A stretch of 64,000 bases of DNA. Origin: Antarctobacter heliothermus. Its GTDB lineage: Bacteria; Pseudomonadota; Alphaproteobacteria; Rhodobacterales; Rhodobacteraceae. The position numbers and the translations under genes were made by a program. The stretch's first letter is position 1. Every line of letters begins with the position of its first letter. The DNA lies in contig NZ_CP022541.1 of the NCBI RefSeq assembly GCF_002237555.1, positions 1 through 64,000 of the forward strand, read 5' to 3'. Shown piece by piece: positions 16,557 to 26,438 of this stretch. A model generated the notes under the pieces. It was not told the DNA's origin. It was given only the letters and a program-made list of their open reading frames with translations, and made no database searches.

Positions 16557-16987
16557 ACAGGCTGATCGACGAAGTCGAGGCCGCAGATATCATCGTGCTG
16601 GGCGCACCGATGTACAATTACGGGATGCCCGCTGCCTTGAAGGGCTGGATTGACCACATCGCACGGATAGGGCGCACGTTTTCCTTCGATCTTTCACGCG
16701 GGGATTTCCCCATCGAGCCGATACTACAAGGGAAAAAACTGATTGTTCTGTCATCCCGTGGAGAGTTCGGGTTCGAAAAGGGTGGCCCACGGGAATATCT
16801 GAACACATTCGACCCGGCGATCGCGGCCTGCGCCCATTACTTTGGCGTTTCTGCCGCCGATATCAAGACCGTCGCCATTGAATATCAAGAGTTCAAAGAC
16901 ATGCGGCATGATCAATCCGTCATCGCGGCCAAAAAGAAAACCCGAGATCTCGCCCACAAACTCCTGCCGTACCATTTGGCGGGGTGA
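16557..16987 (+). pseudogene. azoR: FMN-dependent NADH-azoreductase, 3' part
   Basis: After the target duplication the frame resumes as LIDEVEAADIIVLGAPMYNYGM, then GWIDHIARIGRTFSF and VLSSRGEF, the FMN- and substrate-side half of AzoR. It ends at 16987. Joined across the IS256 the protein would be about 200 residues, the normal length, less the missing first residues. An open frame that starts inside the IS is not a real start. The gene is dead unless both IS copies leave, and the IS6 truncation is probably irreversible. Confidence 0.85.
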
Positions 16988-17224
16988 AAGTTGCATATTA
17001 TTTCTCAATTTTCATGTTCCTAAATTCCCCTACCTCAGACATCGACAAACGCCAAATGCAATAGGTGGCTCTGTGGTCACGCTTGTCAGATAGCCCTTGT
17101 TTCTATGCGATGAATGCGACCAGAGAGAACTCTCTGAGCATCGCGTGCGCGTGCCAAATAAGGAGAGTTGCAACTCGATGCTAAAACCCTTGGGCAATTT
17201 GTAGAATAGTTGTATTTTGCGCAT

Positions 17225-17405
17225 ATGAAGTCGCATACGCCTGTTCTTTATGATGATTTAGACGATCTCATCAATGCCGTTGAGAAAGTTCCTAAGCCAG
17301 AATGATGGCAAGCTTTCACAAAGAGCACGCCGTGACCCATTTGCAGCCCTGAGCGATGACGAGGTCGATCAGATCGAACGGCTCTTTGCCGAGAGCTGGA
17401 GGTGA
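17225..17405 (+). pseudogene. Possible relic of a Fic-type protein C-terminus
   Basis: Two short frames, DLDDLINAVEKV and then NDGKLSQRARRDPFAAL followed by SDDEVDQIERLFAESW, look like one protein tail broken by a frameshift. The second piece reminds me of C-termini of Fic-family proteins, but I cannot confirm it. There is no start context or upstream domain. The rest of 16988-17532 shows nothing I recognise. Confidence 0.25.
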
Positions 17406-17532
17406 CTAGCCTGCCTTTGCAAACCTTGCTTGTCGGCGCGCACAGAATCCGAGGCATGTCCCGGCTGGCTGCGCCACGTCTTGGTCGCCGGGTATCGACG
17501 GGGGATGTTGGATGGCGCTTTATCGCGCGGCC

Positions 17533-19101
17533 TTATCCCTTGCCCATGCGAAAGCGGCGCAGGGCGGGCAGGATCGCGCCCATGTCGCAGTCGCGGCCTT
17601 CGCCGAAGGCGTAATAGGTGTCGCGGAACAGCGCCGAGAGGCGTTGATACGCCGGGGCATGGCTATCGCGCGGGGTGAAGACGCGCAGCGGTGGGGACAT
17701 GCGGTCTTGGGCCTCGGCGATTGTCTTGAATGCGCCCGCGATCATGGCGGCAAAGATGCAGGCACCCACCCCTACGGGCGAGCGTTCCGGCACATGCACC
17801 GGGCGGCCCAGCACATCGGCATAGATTTGGTTGAGCACGCCGTTCTTTTGCGGGATGCCGCCCGCGTTGATGACACGGTCAAAGCGGGCACCGCCGGACT
17901 GCATGCGCTCGATGATCAGGCCGACATGCATGGCCATGCCCTCGATGGCGGAGTGCATCTCGTCCGCCGCCGTGTGGTGCAGATCCCAGCCCAGTGTCAG
18001 CCCGCCCAGATCGGGGCGGACCAGTACGGTGCGGTCGCCGTTGTCCCATGGCACGCGCAACAGGCCGGTGGCACCGGGGCCATAGTCCATCAGCCCATCG
18101 CACAGCGTCGCCACGTCCGATCCTGCGCGCCGCGCAATTGCGTCGAATACGTCGCCGGTGGCGGATTGGCCTGCCTCGATCCCCATATAGCCGGGCACGA
18201 CGCTGTCGGGGACCATGCCGCAGATGCCGGGGACGGGGCGCGCCTTGGGATCGGCGATGGCAATGATGCAGGTCGAGGTGCCCACCACGTTGACCACATC
18301 GCCCGGCGCGCAATGGGTGCCGATGGCGTCCCAATGCGCGTCGAACGCGCCGAAGGGCAGGGGGATGCCCGCGCGCAGCCCGGTGCGTTCGGCCCATTCC
18401 GGCGCCAGCGTGCCCGCCTGTTGCAGAGAGTGCCCCCAACGCCCAGTGATGCGGGTGTTGATGCCTGCTAGCGCCGGGTCGACGCGCGACAGGAAGTCCT
18501 GCGGCGGCAACCCGCCCCAGCCCGCGCCCCACATCCATTTGTGCCCCATGGCACAAACAGATCGTGGCATCTGCGCCGGGTCCGTTATGCCGCACAGGGT
18601 GGCGGCGATCATGTCGCAATTCTCTGCCGCCGTGGCCAGTGGCGCATCCGGATCGTGGCGTAGAAAGTGCAGCAGCTTGGCGTAGCCCCATTCGGTGGAA
18701 TAGGTGCCGCCGCACCAGTCCAACGCCTCGACGCCGTCGGCGCGGGCTTGGGTGGTGATCTCGGCGGCCTCGGCATGGGCGGTATGATCGCACCACAGGT
18801 AGTAGTCCGCCAGCGGCTGCAACTGCGCGTCCAACGGAATGACAGAGGATCCGGTCGTGTCGGCGGCGAAGGCGGCGATGGCGTGGCCGTCAATGCCGGC
18901 CTTGGCCACGGCCTCGCGGATCGCGGCGCAGAGCGCGTCCATCTGGTCACGATGGCTTTGCCGTGCGACATGCGGATCGGCGTCGGAGCGGTGCAGAGCG
19001 TAGGGGGCCACGGCAGAGGCCAGCACCGCGCCGGTGTCCGTGTCCATCAGGGTGACGCGGGTGGAAAGCGTGCCGAAATCGGCACCTGCGACGATGCTCA
19101 T
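17533..19101 (-). CDS. araB: FGGY carbohydrate kinase, ribulokinase (AraB) type
   Basis: A 522-residue FGGY-family kinase that phosphorylates a pentulose such as L-ribulose with ATP. The N-terminus MSIVAGADFGTLSTRVTLMD is the phosphate-binding loop. AADTTGSSVIPLD, the catalytic-base region SAFDAHWDAIG-type (here GAFDAHWDAIG) and the C-terminal AGGIPQKN match AraB-type enzymes. Length is typical. It is the last gene of a minus-strand operon with the epimerase 3 bp upstream, an Rbs-type importer and a DeoR regulator. No araA-type isomerase is present, so the imported sugar may already be a ketopentose, or the isomerase lies elsewhere. Confidence 0.85.
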   Translation of the reverse strand: MSIVAGADFGTLSTRVTLMDTDTGAVLASAVAPYALHRSDADPHVARQSHRDQMDALCAAIREAVAKAGIDGHAIAAFAADTTGSSVIPLDAQLQPLADYYLWCDHTAHAEAAEITTQARADGVEALDWCGGTYSTEWGYAKLLHFLRHDPDAPLATAAENCDMIAATLCGITDPAQMPRSVCAMGHKWMWGAGWGGLPPQDFLSRVDPALAGINTRITGRWGHSLQQAGTLAPEWAERTGLRAGIPLPFGAFDAHWDAIGTHCAPGDVVNVVGTSTCIIAIADPKARPVPGICGMVPDSVVPGYMGIEAGQSATGDVFDAIARRAGSDVATLCDGLMDYGPGATGLLRVPWDNGDRTVLVRPDLGGLTLGWDLHHTAADEMHSAIEGMAMHVGLIIERMQSGGARFDRVINAGGIPQKNGVLNQIYADVLGRPVHVPERSPVGVGACIFAAMIAGAFKTIAEAQDRMSPPLRVFTPRDSHAPAYQRLSALFRDTYYAFGEGRDCDMGAILPALRRFRMGKG

Positions 19102-19104
19102 GAC

Positions 19105-19794
19105 CTATTGTCCGTATGTGGCGTTGGCGCCGTGCTTGCGCAGAAAGTGACGGTCCAGCAGCGCGTCAGAGATCGCGGGCGGTTGCCGGTCCAGCACCGC
19201 GCCGTGCCACGCCATCTTTGCGACCTCTTCGAGGATCATGGCGTTCATCACCGCCTCGGCCGGGTCGCGGCCCCAGACAAAGGGACCATGCCCCGCCACC
19301 AGTACCGCCGGAATGGCCAGCGGATCGCGGTCGCCCACCGTTTCGGCGATGACCGAACCGGTGGCGGCGACATAGCGGGTTGTGATCTCTTCCGCTGTCA
19401 GGTCGCGGGTGACGGGGATGGTGCCGCGAAAGTAATCCGCATGGGTGGTGCCCAGCGGCGGGATCGGGCGGCGGGCCTGCGCCATGATGGTGGCATAGGT
19501 GGAATGGGTGTGCACGATGCCGCCGATCTGCGGAAACGCGCGGTAAAGCGCGACATGGGTGTCCAGATCTGATGAGGGGCGAAAGCGGTTGTCCAGCGCC
19601 GCGCCGTCGAGATCGGTCAGCACCATGTACTGGGGGGTCATCTCTGGGTAGGGCACCCCGGAGGGCTTGATGACGATGCGCCCGGTTTCACGGTCGATGC
19701 CGCTGGCATTGCCAAAGGTCGCCTTGACCAGACCATGACGCACTGTGTCAAGATTGGCCTCCAGAACGGCAGATTTGAGGGCGTCGAGCGGCAT
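19105..19794 (-). CDS. araD: L-ribulose-5-phosphate 4-epimerase (AraD) type class II aldolase
   Basis: 229 residues of the class II aldolase/AraD family, converting L-ribulose 5-phosphate to D-xylulose 5-phosphate. Zinc ligands appear as the HTHSTYA pair (VHTHSTYAT) and a later H in VLVAGHGPFVWG. The N-terminal FGNASGIDRE and KPSGVPYPEM bind phosphate as in AraD. It sits between the binding protein and the kinase; a strong hairpin separates it from the binding-protein gene and probably lowers its expression relative to that gene. Confidence 0.88.
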   Translation of the reverse strand: MPLDALKSAVLEANLDTVRHGLVKATFGNASGIDRETGRIVIKPSGVPYPEMTPQYMVLTDLDGAALDNRFRPSSDLDTHVALYRAFPQIGGIVHTHSTYATIMAQARRPIPPLGTTHADYFRGTIPVTRDLTAEEITTRYVAATGSVIAETVGDRDPLAIPAVLVAGHGPFVWGRDPAEAVMNAMILEEVAKMAWHGAVLDRQPPAISDALLDRHFLRKHGANATYGQ

Positions 19795-19848
19795 GGTCGG
19801 TCCTTTGGTCGTCAGCAGGGGGCACGCGGTACAACGCGCGCAGGGGGT

Positions 19849-19871
19849 GCGCGCCCCGACTAGGGGCGCGC
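19849..19871 (-). terminator. Stem-loop between binding-protein and epimerase genes
   Basis: GCGCGCCCC-GACTA-GGGGCGCGC forms a perfect 9-bp GC-only stem in the 87-bp gap. No run of U follows, so it is more likely an mRNA-stabilising or partial-attenuation hairpin that protects the highly expressed binding-protein message than a full terminator. Confidence 0.5.
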
Positions 19872-19881
19872 GGTGTCAAGC

Positions 19882-20826
19882 TCAGCGAGCGGCGGTCCAT
19901 CCCTGATAGTCGCCAAGATTGTCGCTGGTGATCAGCTTGGGCTCCAGCAGGACGGTGTCTTCTTCGGGTGTCTCACCCATGAAGACGTCATAGCCCATCT
20001 GCAGCGCCTGACCGGCCATGATATAGGGGTCCTGGCTGGCGGAGGCCTTGATCAGCGAGTCGCCTTTGGCCAGTTCGTCCTCGATCACCGGGGCGCCGTC
20101 GACGCCGGTGATGATGAACTCGGACCGGCCCAACTGGCGGGCTGCCAGCGCGGCACCCACGGCGGTGGGATCGTTGATGGCAAAGACGCCGTCGATCTTG
20201 TCAAAGCGGGTCAGCAGGCCCTGCATCACGTTCAGACCGCCATCGCGCGACGCCTTGCCGTTCTGGTCGTCGGACAGCACGTTGATGCCCTCATTGGCCT
20301 CGAACACCTCTTGGCAGCCCGCGACGCGGTCGATGATCGAAGAGCTTTGCGGGCCATTGATGATGATCACGTCGCCGGTGCCGTCCAGCGCGTCGACGAT
20401 GTGCTGGCACGCTTTGCGGCCTGCATCCACGTTGTCGGTCATCACGGTCACGTCTGCGCCGGGGGCCGACACGTCAAAGGCGGCGACCACGATGCCGGCA
20501 CTCTGCGCCCGCTTGACGGCGGGGGCGATGGCGGCCGCGTCGACCGCGTTCAGCATGATGATGTCAACGCCAGAGGCGATGAAGTTGTCGATCTGGCTGA
20601 CTTGTTTGTTGAGGTCGTAATCGGCAGAGACCGATGTGACCTGCACGTCGGGGTTGATCTCTTTCGCGCGGTCCTCAATGCCTTTGATGGTTGCGACGAA
20701 GAACGGGTTGCCCAGCAGCCCGACCGAAATGCCGATGCTTTCCAGTTGCTTGTCCTGCGCAAGTGCGCCGGTGGCCAGCAGCGCGGTTGCGGCTGCGGAT
20801 GTAACGAGGGTCTTAAGAATACGCAT
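19882..20826 (-). CDS. Periplasmic sugar-binding protein, RbsB type
   Basis: 314 residues of the Peripla_BP_4/RbsB class. The signal peptide is MRILKTLVTSAAATALLATG with cleavage after GALA. The mature part begins with GISVGLLGNPFFVATIKG and has the repeated Rossmann-like lobes (IDNFIASGVDIIMLNAVD, GDVIIINGP, VFAINDPTAVGAALA, ITGVDG). It captures the sugar for the permease and ATPase encoded upstream in the same operon. Similarity of the whole set is to ribose-type carriers, while the enzymes downstream point to a pentulose or arabinose-like substrate. Confidence 0.87.
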   Translation of the reverse strand: MRILKTLVTSAAATALLATGALAQDKQLESIGISVGLLGNPFFVATIKGIEDRAKEINPDVQVTSVSADYDLNKQVSQIDNFIASGVDIIMLNAVDAAAIAPAVKRAQSAGIVVAAFDVSAPGADVTVMTDNVDAGRKACQHIVDALDGTGDVIIINGPQSSSIIDRVAGCQEVFEANEGINVLSDDQNGKASRDGGLNVMQGLLTRFDKIDGVFAINDPTAVGAALAARQLGRSEFIITGVDGAPVIEDELAKGDSLIKASASQDPYIMAGQALQMGYDVFMGETPEEDTVLLEPKLITSDNLGDYQGWTAAR

Positions 20827-20877
20827 GTTATCCTCCCATGGTGTTGATGCGTTGTAATGTCGTGGATTCGCAGTGGT

Positions 20878-21864
20878 TTAGGTGCGGGCGCCGCCCTTTA
20901 GTCGGTAGCGGTCCAGCGCCACGGCGACGATGATGACCAGCCCTTTGATGATGAATTGCCAGATGTCGGAAACGCCGGTCAGGATCAGGCCGTTTGACAG
21001 CACGGCGATGATCAGCGCGCCGATCAGCGTGCCCCAGATGCTGCCCACACCGCCGACAAACGAGGTGCCGCCAAGGATCACCGCCGCGATGGCGTCAAGC
21101 TCATAGGCTTGGCCCAGTTGCAGCCCGTTGGCAGCGTAAAGGCGCGCGGCAGACATCACGCCACCCAGTCCGGCCAACAGCCCCGACATGCCGTAGACGA
21201 ACAGCAGCACGAGGCTGACCTTGATGCCCGCCAGTCGCGCGGCCTCGTGGTTGCCGCCTGTCGCGTAGATCCATGTGCCCAGCACGGTGCGGCGCAGGAT
21301 GACCCAAGAGATCACGACCGTCAGCAGCGCCACGATGGCCAGCCAAGGCACGCCCAAAAGCGTACCGTTGCCGATAAAGTCAAACGGCAGGTCGGCGTTG
21401 AAAACGGTTGTGTCGCCGCCCATCAAGCGGGCCACGCCGCGCACCGCCGTCAGCGCCCCAAGTGTGACAATAAAGGGTGGCAGGCCAAGAAAGGCCACCA
21501 GCCCGCCGTTGATCAGGCCAAAGACCAGCCCCATGGCCAGCCCGGCAGGGATGCCCATCATGCCCCATCCGGGGATCAGTGACATCGACACCGCCGCCAT
21601 GGCAGAGGCCGCAAGGATCGAACCGACGGACAAATCGATGCCCCCGGTCAGGATGACAAAGGTCATCCCGGCGGCCAGCACGACATTGATAGAGGCCTGC
21701 TGCGTGACGATAGAAATGTTGTTCACCGACAGGAACTTGCCCGTCATCAGCTGAAAGCCGATCGCCAGCAGGATCAGCACCGGCAGCATTCCCAGCGCTC
21801 TGATCGTGGCCTTTAGCCGTTCCGTATTGGCCGGGCCGCTGCCCGTCTGTGCCGTATCGCTCAT
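20878..21864 (-). CDS. Sugar ABC transporter permease, RbsC type
   Basis: A 328-residue BPD_transp_2 (RbsC-like) integral membrane protein with about 8-10 hydrophobic segments; it forms a homodimer channel. Typical markers are TGGIDLSVGSILAASAM, the FVTLGALTAVRGVARLM-like segment (FIVTLGALT) and the ILGGTSFVGGVGSIWGT motif. The start at 21864 (MSDTAQ) has GGGAGGAAAA before it; an in-frame GTG five codons earlier overlaps that ribosome-binding site and is rejected. It lies 25 bp after the ATPase gene. Confidence 0.88.
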   Translation of the reverse strand: MSDTAQTGSGPANTERLKATIRALGMLPVLILLAIGFQLMTGKFLSVNNISIVTQQASINVVLAAGMTFVILTGGIDLSVGSILAASAMAAVSMSLIPGWGMMGIPAGLAMGLVFGLINGGLVAFLGLPPFIVTLGALTAVRGVARLMGGDTTVFNADLPFDFIGNGTLLGVPWLAIVALLTVVISWVILRRTVLGTWIYATGGNHEAARLAGIKVSLVLLFVYGMSGLLAGLGGVMSAARLYAANGLQLGQAYELDAIAAVILGGTSFVGGVGSIWGTLIGALIIAVLSNGLILTGVSDIWQFIIKGLVIIVAVALDRYRLKGGART

Positions 21865-21889
21865 GTGTTTTCCTCCCACGCGGGCCTTG

Positions 21890-23401
21890 TCAGGCCGCGG
21901 CCCCTGTCGACAGGGTCATGATCTCTTCTTGTTCAACCGGCTTGCCGGGGGCGGCGCGCACCTCTCCGGCGATCTCTCCGTCGCGCATGACCAAAACCCT
22001 GTCGGCGACCCCGATGATTTCGGGCAATTCGGACGAGATCATCACCACGGCCATCCCCTCGCGCGCGAGGCGGTCGATCAGGCGATAGATTTCGGATTTC
22101 GCGCCGACATCGACGCCGCGTGTTGGCTCATCCAGAATGACGACCTTGGGTTGTGCCTCCAGCAGGCGGGCCAGCAGCACTTTTTGCTGGTTGCCGCCCG
22201 ACAGCGCGCCCACGTTCAGCCGGGCCGAAGGCGTCTTGACCCCCAACTCGCGGATTGCATTGGCGGCGCGGTCCGCCTGTGCGCGAAAGTTCAGAAAACC
22301 GCCGCGATGCGCGTCGCGTTCATGCACGCAGGTCGAGATGTTCTGCGCGATGGTCATGTCCAGAAACAGACCCAGCGCCTTGCGATCCTCGGTCAGGTAG
22401 ACGATGCCGTGGCGCAACGCCTCGCGCGGGCTGCGCGGAGTGACTTTAGTGCCGTTTAGCGTGACGGTGCCAGCGGTGGCCGGGTCCGCGCCGTAGATCA
22501 GACGCGCCAGTTCGGTGCGCCCGGACCCGACGAGGCCGGACAAGCCCAGCACCTCACCCTCATGGACCTCAAAGGTGCAATCCTTGACCAGGCGGCCGTC
22601 AGACATGCCCTCGACCCGCATCACCACATGGCGGGCGTCATCATGGGCGACGTGGTCCTTGGTGTAAAAGGTCGACAGGTCGCGCCCGACCATCATGGAC
22701 ACCAGCGTGCGGGCGTTCAGTTGTTCCTTGTCCAGCGTGCCGACATAGGCACCGTCGCGCAGCACCGAACAGCGGTCCGCCAGACGATAGATTTCGTCCA
22801 TACGGTGGCTGATATAGATCACCGCGATCCCCTGTGCGGTCAGCCCCTCGATGACCTGAAACAGGCGTTCCGTCTCGCGGCTGGACAGAGAGGTCGTAGG
22901 CTCGTCCATCACGATGATGCGTGCATCAGAGGCCATGGCGCGGGCGATCTCGACCAGTTGCCGTTCGCCCAGTGACAGGCTGCCGACGCGGGTCGCGGGG
23001 GTAAAGTCGATGCCCAGCCGGTCCAGCACCGGCTGCGTGCGCGCGGCCATGCTGGCGCGGCTGATAAAGCCAGAGCGCGACGGTTCGCGCCCCAGAAAGA
23101 CATTCTCGGCCACGCTCAGGTTGGGCGATAGCGACAGTTCCTGATAGATCACGGCGATGCCACGCCCGCGCGCCTGTTTCGGGTCGCCGGTGGGAATAGG
23201 TTGGCCGTCCACCAGAACCTCGCCGCCGGGATCGGCGACATAGGCACCCGACAACACCTTCATCAGCGTCGATTTCCCAGCGCCGTTTTCGCCCATAAGG
23301 GCGTGGACCTCGCCCGGAAAGGCGGTCAGCGAAACGCCCGACAGCGCCTTGACCGGGCCAAAGGTCTTTGAAATCTCGCGCATTTCCAGCAGCGGTGTCA
23401 T
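21890..23401 (-). CDS. Sugar ABC transporter ATPase, RbsA type (tandem domains)
   Basis: 503 residues with two ABC domains, as in RbsA/XylG. Domain 1 has Walker [10 protein letters not shown], signature [14 protein letters not shown] and Walker [12 protein letters not shown]. Domain 2 has a degenerate Walker A ([11 protein letters not shown]), signature [15 protein letters not shown] and [18 protein letters not shown]. Only the first site is expected to be fully active in this class. It starts inside the stop of the regulator gene (4-bp ATGA overlap at 23398-23401), so the two are coupled. Confidence 0.9.
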   Translation of the reverse strand: MTPLLEMREISKTFGPVKALSGVSLTAFPGEVHALMGENGAGKSTLMKVLSGAYVADPGGEVLVDGQPIPTGDPKQARGRGIAVIYQELSLSPNLSVAENVFLGREPSRSGFISRASMAARTQPVLDRLGIDFTPATRVGSLSLGERQLVEIARAMASDARIIVMDEPTTSLSSRETERLFQVIEGLTAQGIAVIYISHRMDEIYRLADRCSVLRDGAYVGTLDKEQLNARTLVSMMVGRDLSTFYTKDHVAHDDARHVVMRVEGMSDGRLVKDCTFEVHEGEVLGLSGLVGSGRTELARLIYGADPATAGTVTLNGTKVTPRSPREALRHGIVYLTEDRKALGLFLDMTIAQNISTCVHERDAHRGGFLNFRAQADRAANAIRELGVKTPSARLNVGALSGGNQQKVLLARLLEAQPKVVILDEPTRGVDVGAKSEIYRLIDRLAREGMAVVMISSELPEIIGVADRVLVMRDGEIAGEVRAAPGKPVEQEEIMTLSTGAAA

Positions 23402-24180
23402 GCAGCGCCCGCTTTGGTCTGAGCCACGGTAAAGGTCACCCCTTGGTCGTTCAGCATCGCGGCGTCGCGGTCGCTGAGCCCGTCATCGGTGATCAGGCGC
23501 GTCACGCGGGAAAACGGCAGCGCCAGCTTGGGTGGGCGTTCGCGGAACTTGCGGCTGTCGACCAACACCACGATCTCATTCGACAGGTCGCACATGTCAT
23601 TGATAAAGCGCACCAACAGCGGGTGGCTTTCCAGCAGGCCGTCCGTCCCAACCCCAAGCGCGCCAACAAAAAATTGCGACGCGTAGAATTCGTAACTGCC
23701 GCGCGCGGGGTCGTACAGAATGCCCGGCTCTCGGTGCAGGTCGCCGCCGCCCACTGTCAGCTGGCAGGTGCCGTGTTCAGACAGATACCCGGCCAGCGGC
23801 ATCGAATTGGTGAAGACACGCACGTTGCGATTGGCGATGTGCTGGCCAAAACGGAAACAGGTCGAGCCGCCATGCACGATGATCAGGCTGCCATCGCGCA
23901 CCAGCTTGCCCGCCTCATGGGCGATAGCGGTTTTTGCCTCAACCGCGATGTCCCGATTTTCGATGAAGGGCAGTGAGACGGCGCGCGGGCGTGTTGCGCC
24001 GTCCAGCGCGGCAATGCCGCCATGAACCTTTTGGGCAAGACCGGCCTCGTCGAGCTTGTCGATATCGCGCCGGATGGTGGCGGCAGAGACCTTGAACATA
24101 AGCTGCAATTCCTTCGCCGAAGCAAAGGCGCGTTCGGTCAAAAGCTGTGCAATCGTCTCGTGACGCTGAGATTCGCTCAT
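23398..24180 (-). CDS. DeoR/GlpR-family transcriptional regulator
   Basis: 260 residues. The N-terminal DeoR helix-turn-helix is visible ([19 protein letters not shown], then [17 protein letters not shown]). The C-terminal DeoRC sugar-phosphate sensor follows ([34 protein letters not shown]). Members usually repress sugar operons and are released by a phosphorylated intermediate; here that could be the ribulose phosphate made by the kinase. It is the first gene of the operon and probably autoregulated through the short palindrome at 24249-24262. Confidence 0.88.
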   Translation of the reverse strand: MSESQRHETIAQLLTERAFASAKELQLMFKVSAATIRRDIDKLDEAGLAQKVHGGIAALDGATRPRAVSLPFIENRDIAVEAKTAIAHEAGKLVRDGSLIIVHGGSTCFRFGQHIANRNVRVFTNSMPLAGYLSEHGTCQLTVGGGDLHREPGILYDPARGSYEFYASQFFVGALGVGTDGLLESHPLLVRFINDMCDLSNEIVVLVDSRKFRERPPKLALPFSRVTRLITDDGLSDRDAAMLNDQGVTFTVAQTKAGAA

Positions 24181-24248
24181 GTGTTGGCCTCCCTGCTCAA
24201 CAGGTACGACGAGAATCGCTCATACGGCAACGGAAAAATGCCATACAT

Positions 24249-24262
24249 GACGAAAAATCGTC
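24249..24262 (-). promoter_or_regulatory. Candidate operator of the DeoR-type regulator
   Basis: GACGA-AAAA-TCGTC is a perfect 5-bp inverted repeat about 70 bp upstream of the first gene of the sugar operon. A similar half-site (CGACGAGAATCG) lies near 24208. Binding is inferred only from symmetry and position. Confidence 0.35.
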
Positions 24263-24381
24263 GCGCTGCGGCGCGGCATCGCTAAGGTTTGTTGGAATTC
24301 GCGCCCCCCCACCGATGAATGAGCGATATGCGTCATGGGGACAGGATGTGTTGGTGCGAGGCCTGTGAAAATGCCTCGGAA

Positions 24382-25084
24382 GGCTCTGTTGCGCTGGCTC
24401 AGTCGAAATGTGAGGCATAGAGCATTTTCAGAAGGGGAGCCAAATGTCGCGTCGAGATCCGTTCAAACAACACCGTTTCCCGAAAGATGTTTTCTTGTTG
24501 GCGGTGCGCCGGTATTGTCGTTAGCCGCCCTCCTACCGCGATATGCGTGATCTTTTGGCTGGACGTGGGATCACGGTTGATGCTGCGACGATCTACCGTT
24601 GGGTCCAGAAGTTTGGGCCGGAACTGCGCAAACGCGCCTACGGTCAGCATCGGTCCTGGCGCGGTTTGCAATGGCACGTCTGCGAGACCTATGTGCGAGT
24701 GAAAGGCCGGTGGTGCTACCATCCGGTCACAATTGTGACGGACAAGGCCCACAGCTATGCGAAGGCGATCGAAGAGATGAATTTCGGGAACGGGCCTGAT
24801 GATCGGATCCGCCATATCGATCGGAAGCACCTAAACAACCGCATCGAAGCGGATCACGCGGCGCTGAAAAAGCTTCTCAGACCAAACGAAGCGTCCGAAA
24901 AAGGACCGCCGCGAAGAACACACTGAAAGGCATCAAAACCCACCGCGCAATCAAGAAAGGCCGCTTTGCAAACAACGAACCGGGCGTCCTGAACGAGATA
25001 GCTTTCGCCGCAAGCCTGTTCAAGATCGGCGAGCTTCAAACCGATTGGTGCAACCGCCCTTCCTGAAACCAGCTTGAGAGAACC
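24382..25084 (+). pseudogene. Degraded IS6-family element
   Basis: A relative of the 828-bp IS6 copies. It begins MSRRDPFKQHRFPKDVF at 24444, then meets an in-frame stop after VRRYCR. It lacks about 38 codons in the middle (from the LWRAVDQCG region to RCYHP) and is frameshifted after KKLLRPNE. The tail continues in another frame (GRFANNEPGVLNEIAF). Weak terminal repeats GGCTCTGTTGCGCTGG and GGTTCTCTCAAGCTGG mark the ends. It is clearly older than the three identical copies. It separates the sugar operon from the tartrate genes. Confidence 0.82.
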
Positions 25085-25092
25085 GAAAAGCT

Positions 25093-26256
25093 CTACTCTG
25101 CCAGTTCCTTCATGACTGAAGCCAGATCCGACTTTCCCTCGAATCCGATCCCCGGAAGATCTGGCATGGTAATATGGCCATCTTCGACATGCACGCCGTC
25201 GGGGAACCCACCATAAGGTTGGAAAAGGTCTGGGTAGCTCTCATTTCCTCCGAGGTCCAATCCGGCTGCGATATTCAACGACATTTGGTGCCCACCGTGG
25301 GGGATACAACGACGGGACGACCAGCCTGCGGCCTTTATGACATCAAGTGTTCGCAAGTATTCCACAAGGCCATAAGACAGGGCGCAATCAAACTGCAGAT
25401 AGTCGCGATCCGGACGCATCCCGCCATACCGCAAAAGATTGCGCGCGTCCTGATGCGAGAACAGGTTTTCGCCGGTGGCCATGGGCGCGTCGTAGAATTC
25501 GGCCATGGCCGCCTGCAAAGCGTAATCCAGAGGGTCTCCGATTTCTTCATACCAGAACAGCGGATACTCGCGAAGCATCTTGGCATAGCCAATGCCGGTT
25601 TCGAGATCAAAACGACCGTTAGCATCCACTGCAAGTTGCGCTTCGTTGCCGATTTCATCGAGTACGGCTTCAATGCGGGCGCGATCCTCGTCGATTGTGA
25701 CGCCGCCGATTTTCATCTTCACGACATTATATCCACGGTCCAGGTAGCTGCGCATTTCGGCACGCAGAGAACTGTGGTCCTTGCCGGGAAAGTAATATCC
25801 ACCCGCAGCGTAAACGAAGACGCGCGGATTGGCTTCACGTCCGTGAATATCGGCAAGATGCCGGAACAAAGGTTTGCCTTCGATTTTGGCAACAGCGTCC
25901 CAGATTGCCATGTCAATAGTGCCCACTGCAACAGAGCGTTCGCCGTGACCTCCGGGTTTTTCGTTGCTCATCATTGCATCCCAGATGCGATGAGGATCGA
26001 AGTTTGTTTCGGTTTCGTTCAGAAGGCTTCCGGGATCAGCATTGATTATCCGGTCGCGAAAACGCTCGCGGATCAAACCGCCCTGTCCGTACCGCCCGTT
26101 CGAGTTGAAACCATAGCCAACGACAGGGCGGCCGTCGCGTATGACGTCGGTGACGACAGCAACGAGGCTGGTCGTCATCTTGCTGAAATCAATATATGAA
26201 TTTCGGATGGACGAAGCGATGGGTTTGGTGACTTCACGAATGTCGACAATGCGCAT
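25093..26256 (-). CDS. tarD: D(-)-tartrate dehydratase (enolase superfamily)
   Basis: 387 residues of the mandelate-racemase branch of the enolase superfamily. It matches, from memory, the characterised Bradyrhizobium D-tartrate dehydratase along its length (FNSNGRYGQGGLIRERF, NEKPGGHGERSVAVGTID). That enzyme converts D-tartrate to oxaloacetate with Mg2+. Seen here are the KMKIGG lysine motif, metal ligands D in AVDANGRF, E in WYEEIGDP and E in ATGENLFS, and the histidine of RCIPHGGHQ. The start at 26256 (MRIVDIREV) gives the family N-terminus; the 18-codon upstream extension is not conserved. It is divergent from a LysR gene. Confidence 0.9.
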   Translation of the reverse strand: MRIVDIREVTKPIASSIRNSYIDFSKMTTSLVAVVTDVIRDGRPVVGYGFNSNGRYGQGGLIRERFRDRIINADPGSLLNETETNFDPHRIWDAMMSNEKPGGHGERSVAVGTIDMAIWDAVAKIEGKPLFRHLADIHGREANPRVFVYAAGGYYFPGKDHSSLRAEMRSYLDRGYNVVKMKIGGVTIDEDRARIEAVLDEIGNEAQLAVDANGRFDLETGIGYAKMLREYPLFWYEEIGDPLDYALQAAMAEFYDAPMATGENLFSHQDARNLLRYGGMRPDRDYLQFDCALSYGLVEYLRTLDVIKAAGWSSRRCIPHGGHQMSLNIAAGLDLGGNESYPDLFQPYGGFPDGVHVEDGHITMPDLPGIGFEGKSDLASVMKELAE

Positions 26257-26438
26257 TTGAGTGCTTTCTGGTGATGGTGACCCCTGGAAATCTACAGAAC
26301 CGCCGCGCATTCGACCAATGCCGATACGTTTCAGGGCTATGCTGTTACGGCATCATGAAGCCGGCGATATCTGGGAAAACAGTTGCAAGATGGATGTGGG
26401 CGTGGGCATCTTGGTGCTGAACCAGCATGGAAAGCGAT

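Noticed and set aside
17512..18471. Plus-strand open frame opposite the sugar kinase gene
   Set aside because: Antisense shadow of araB with no recognisable motif.
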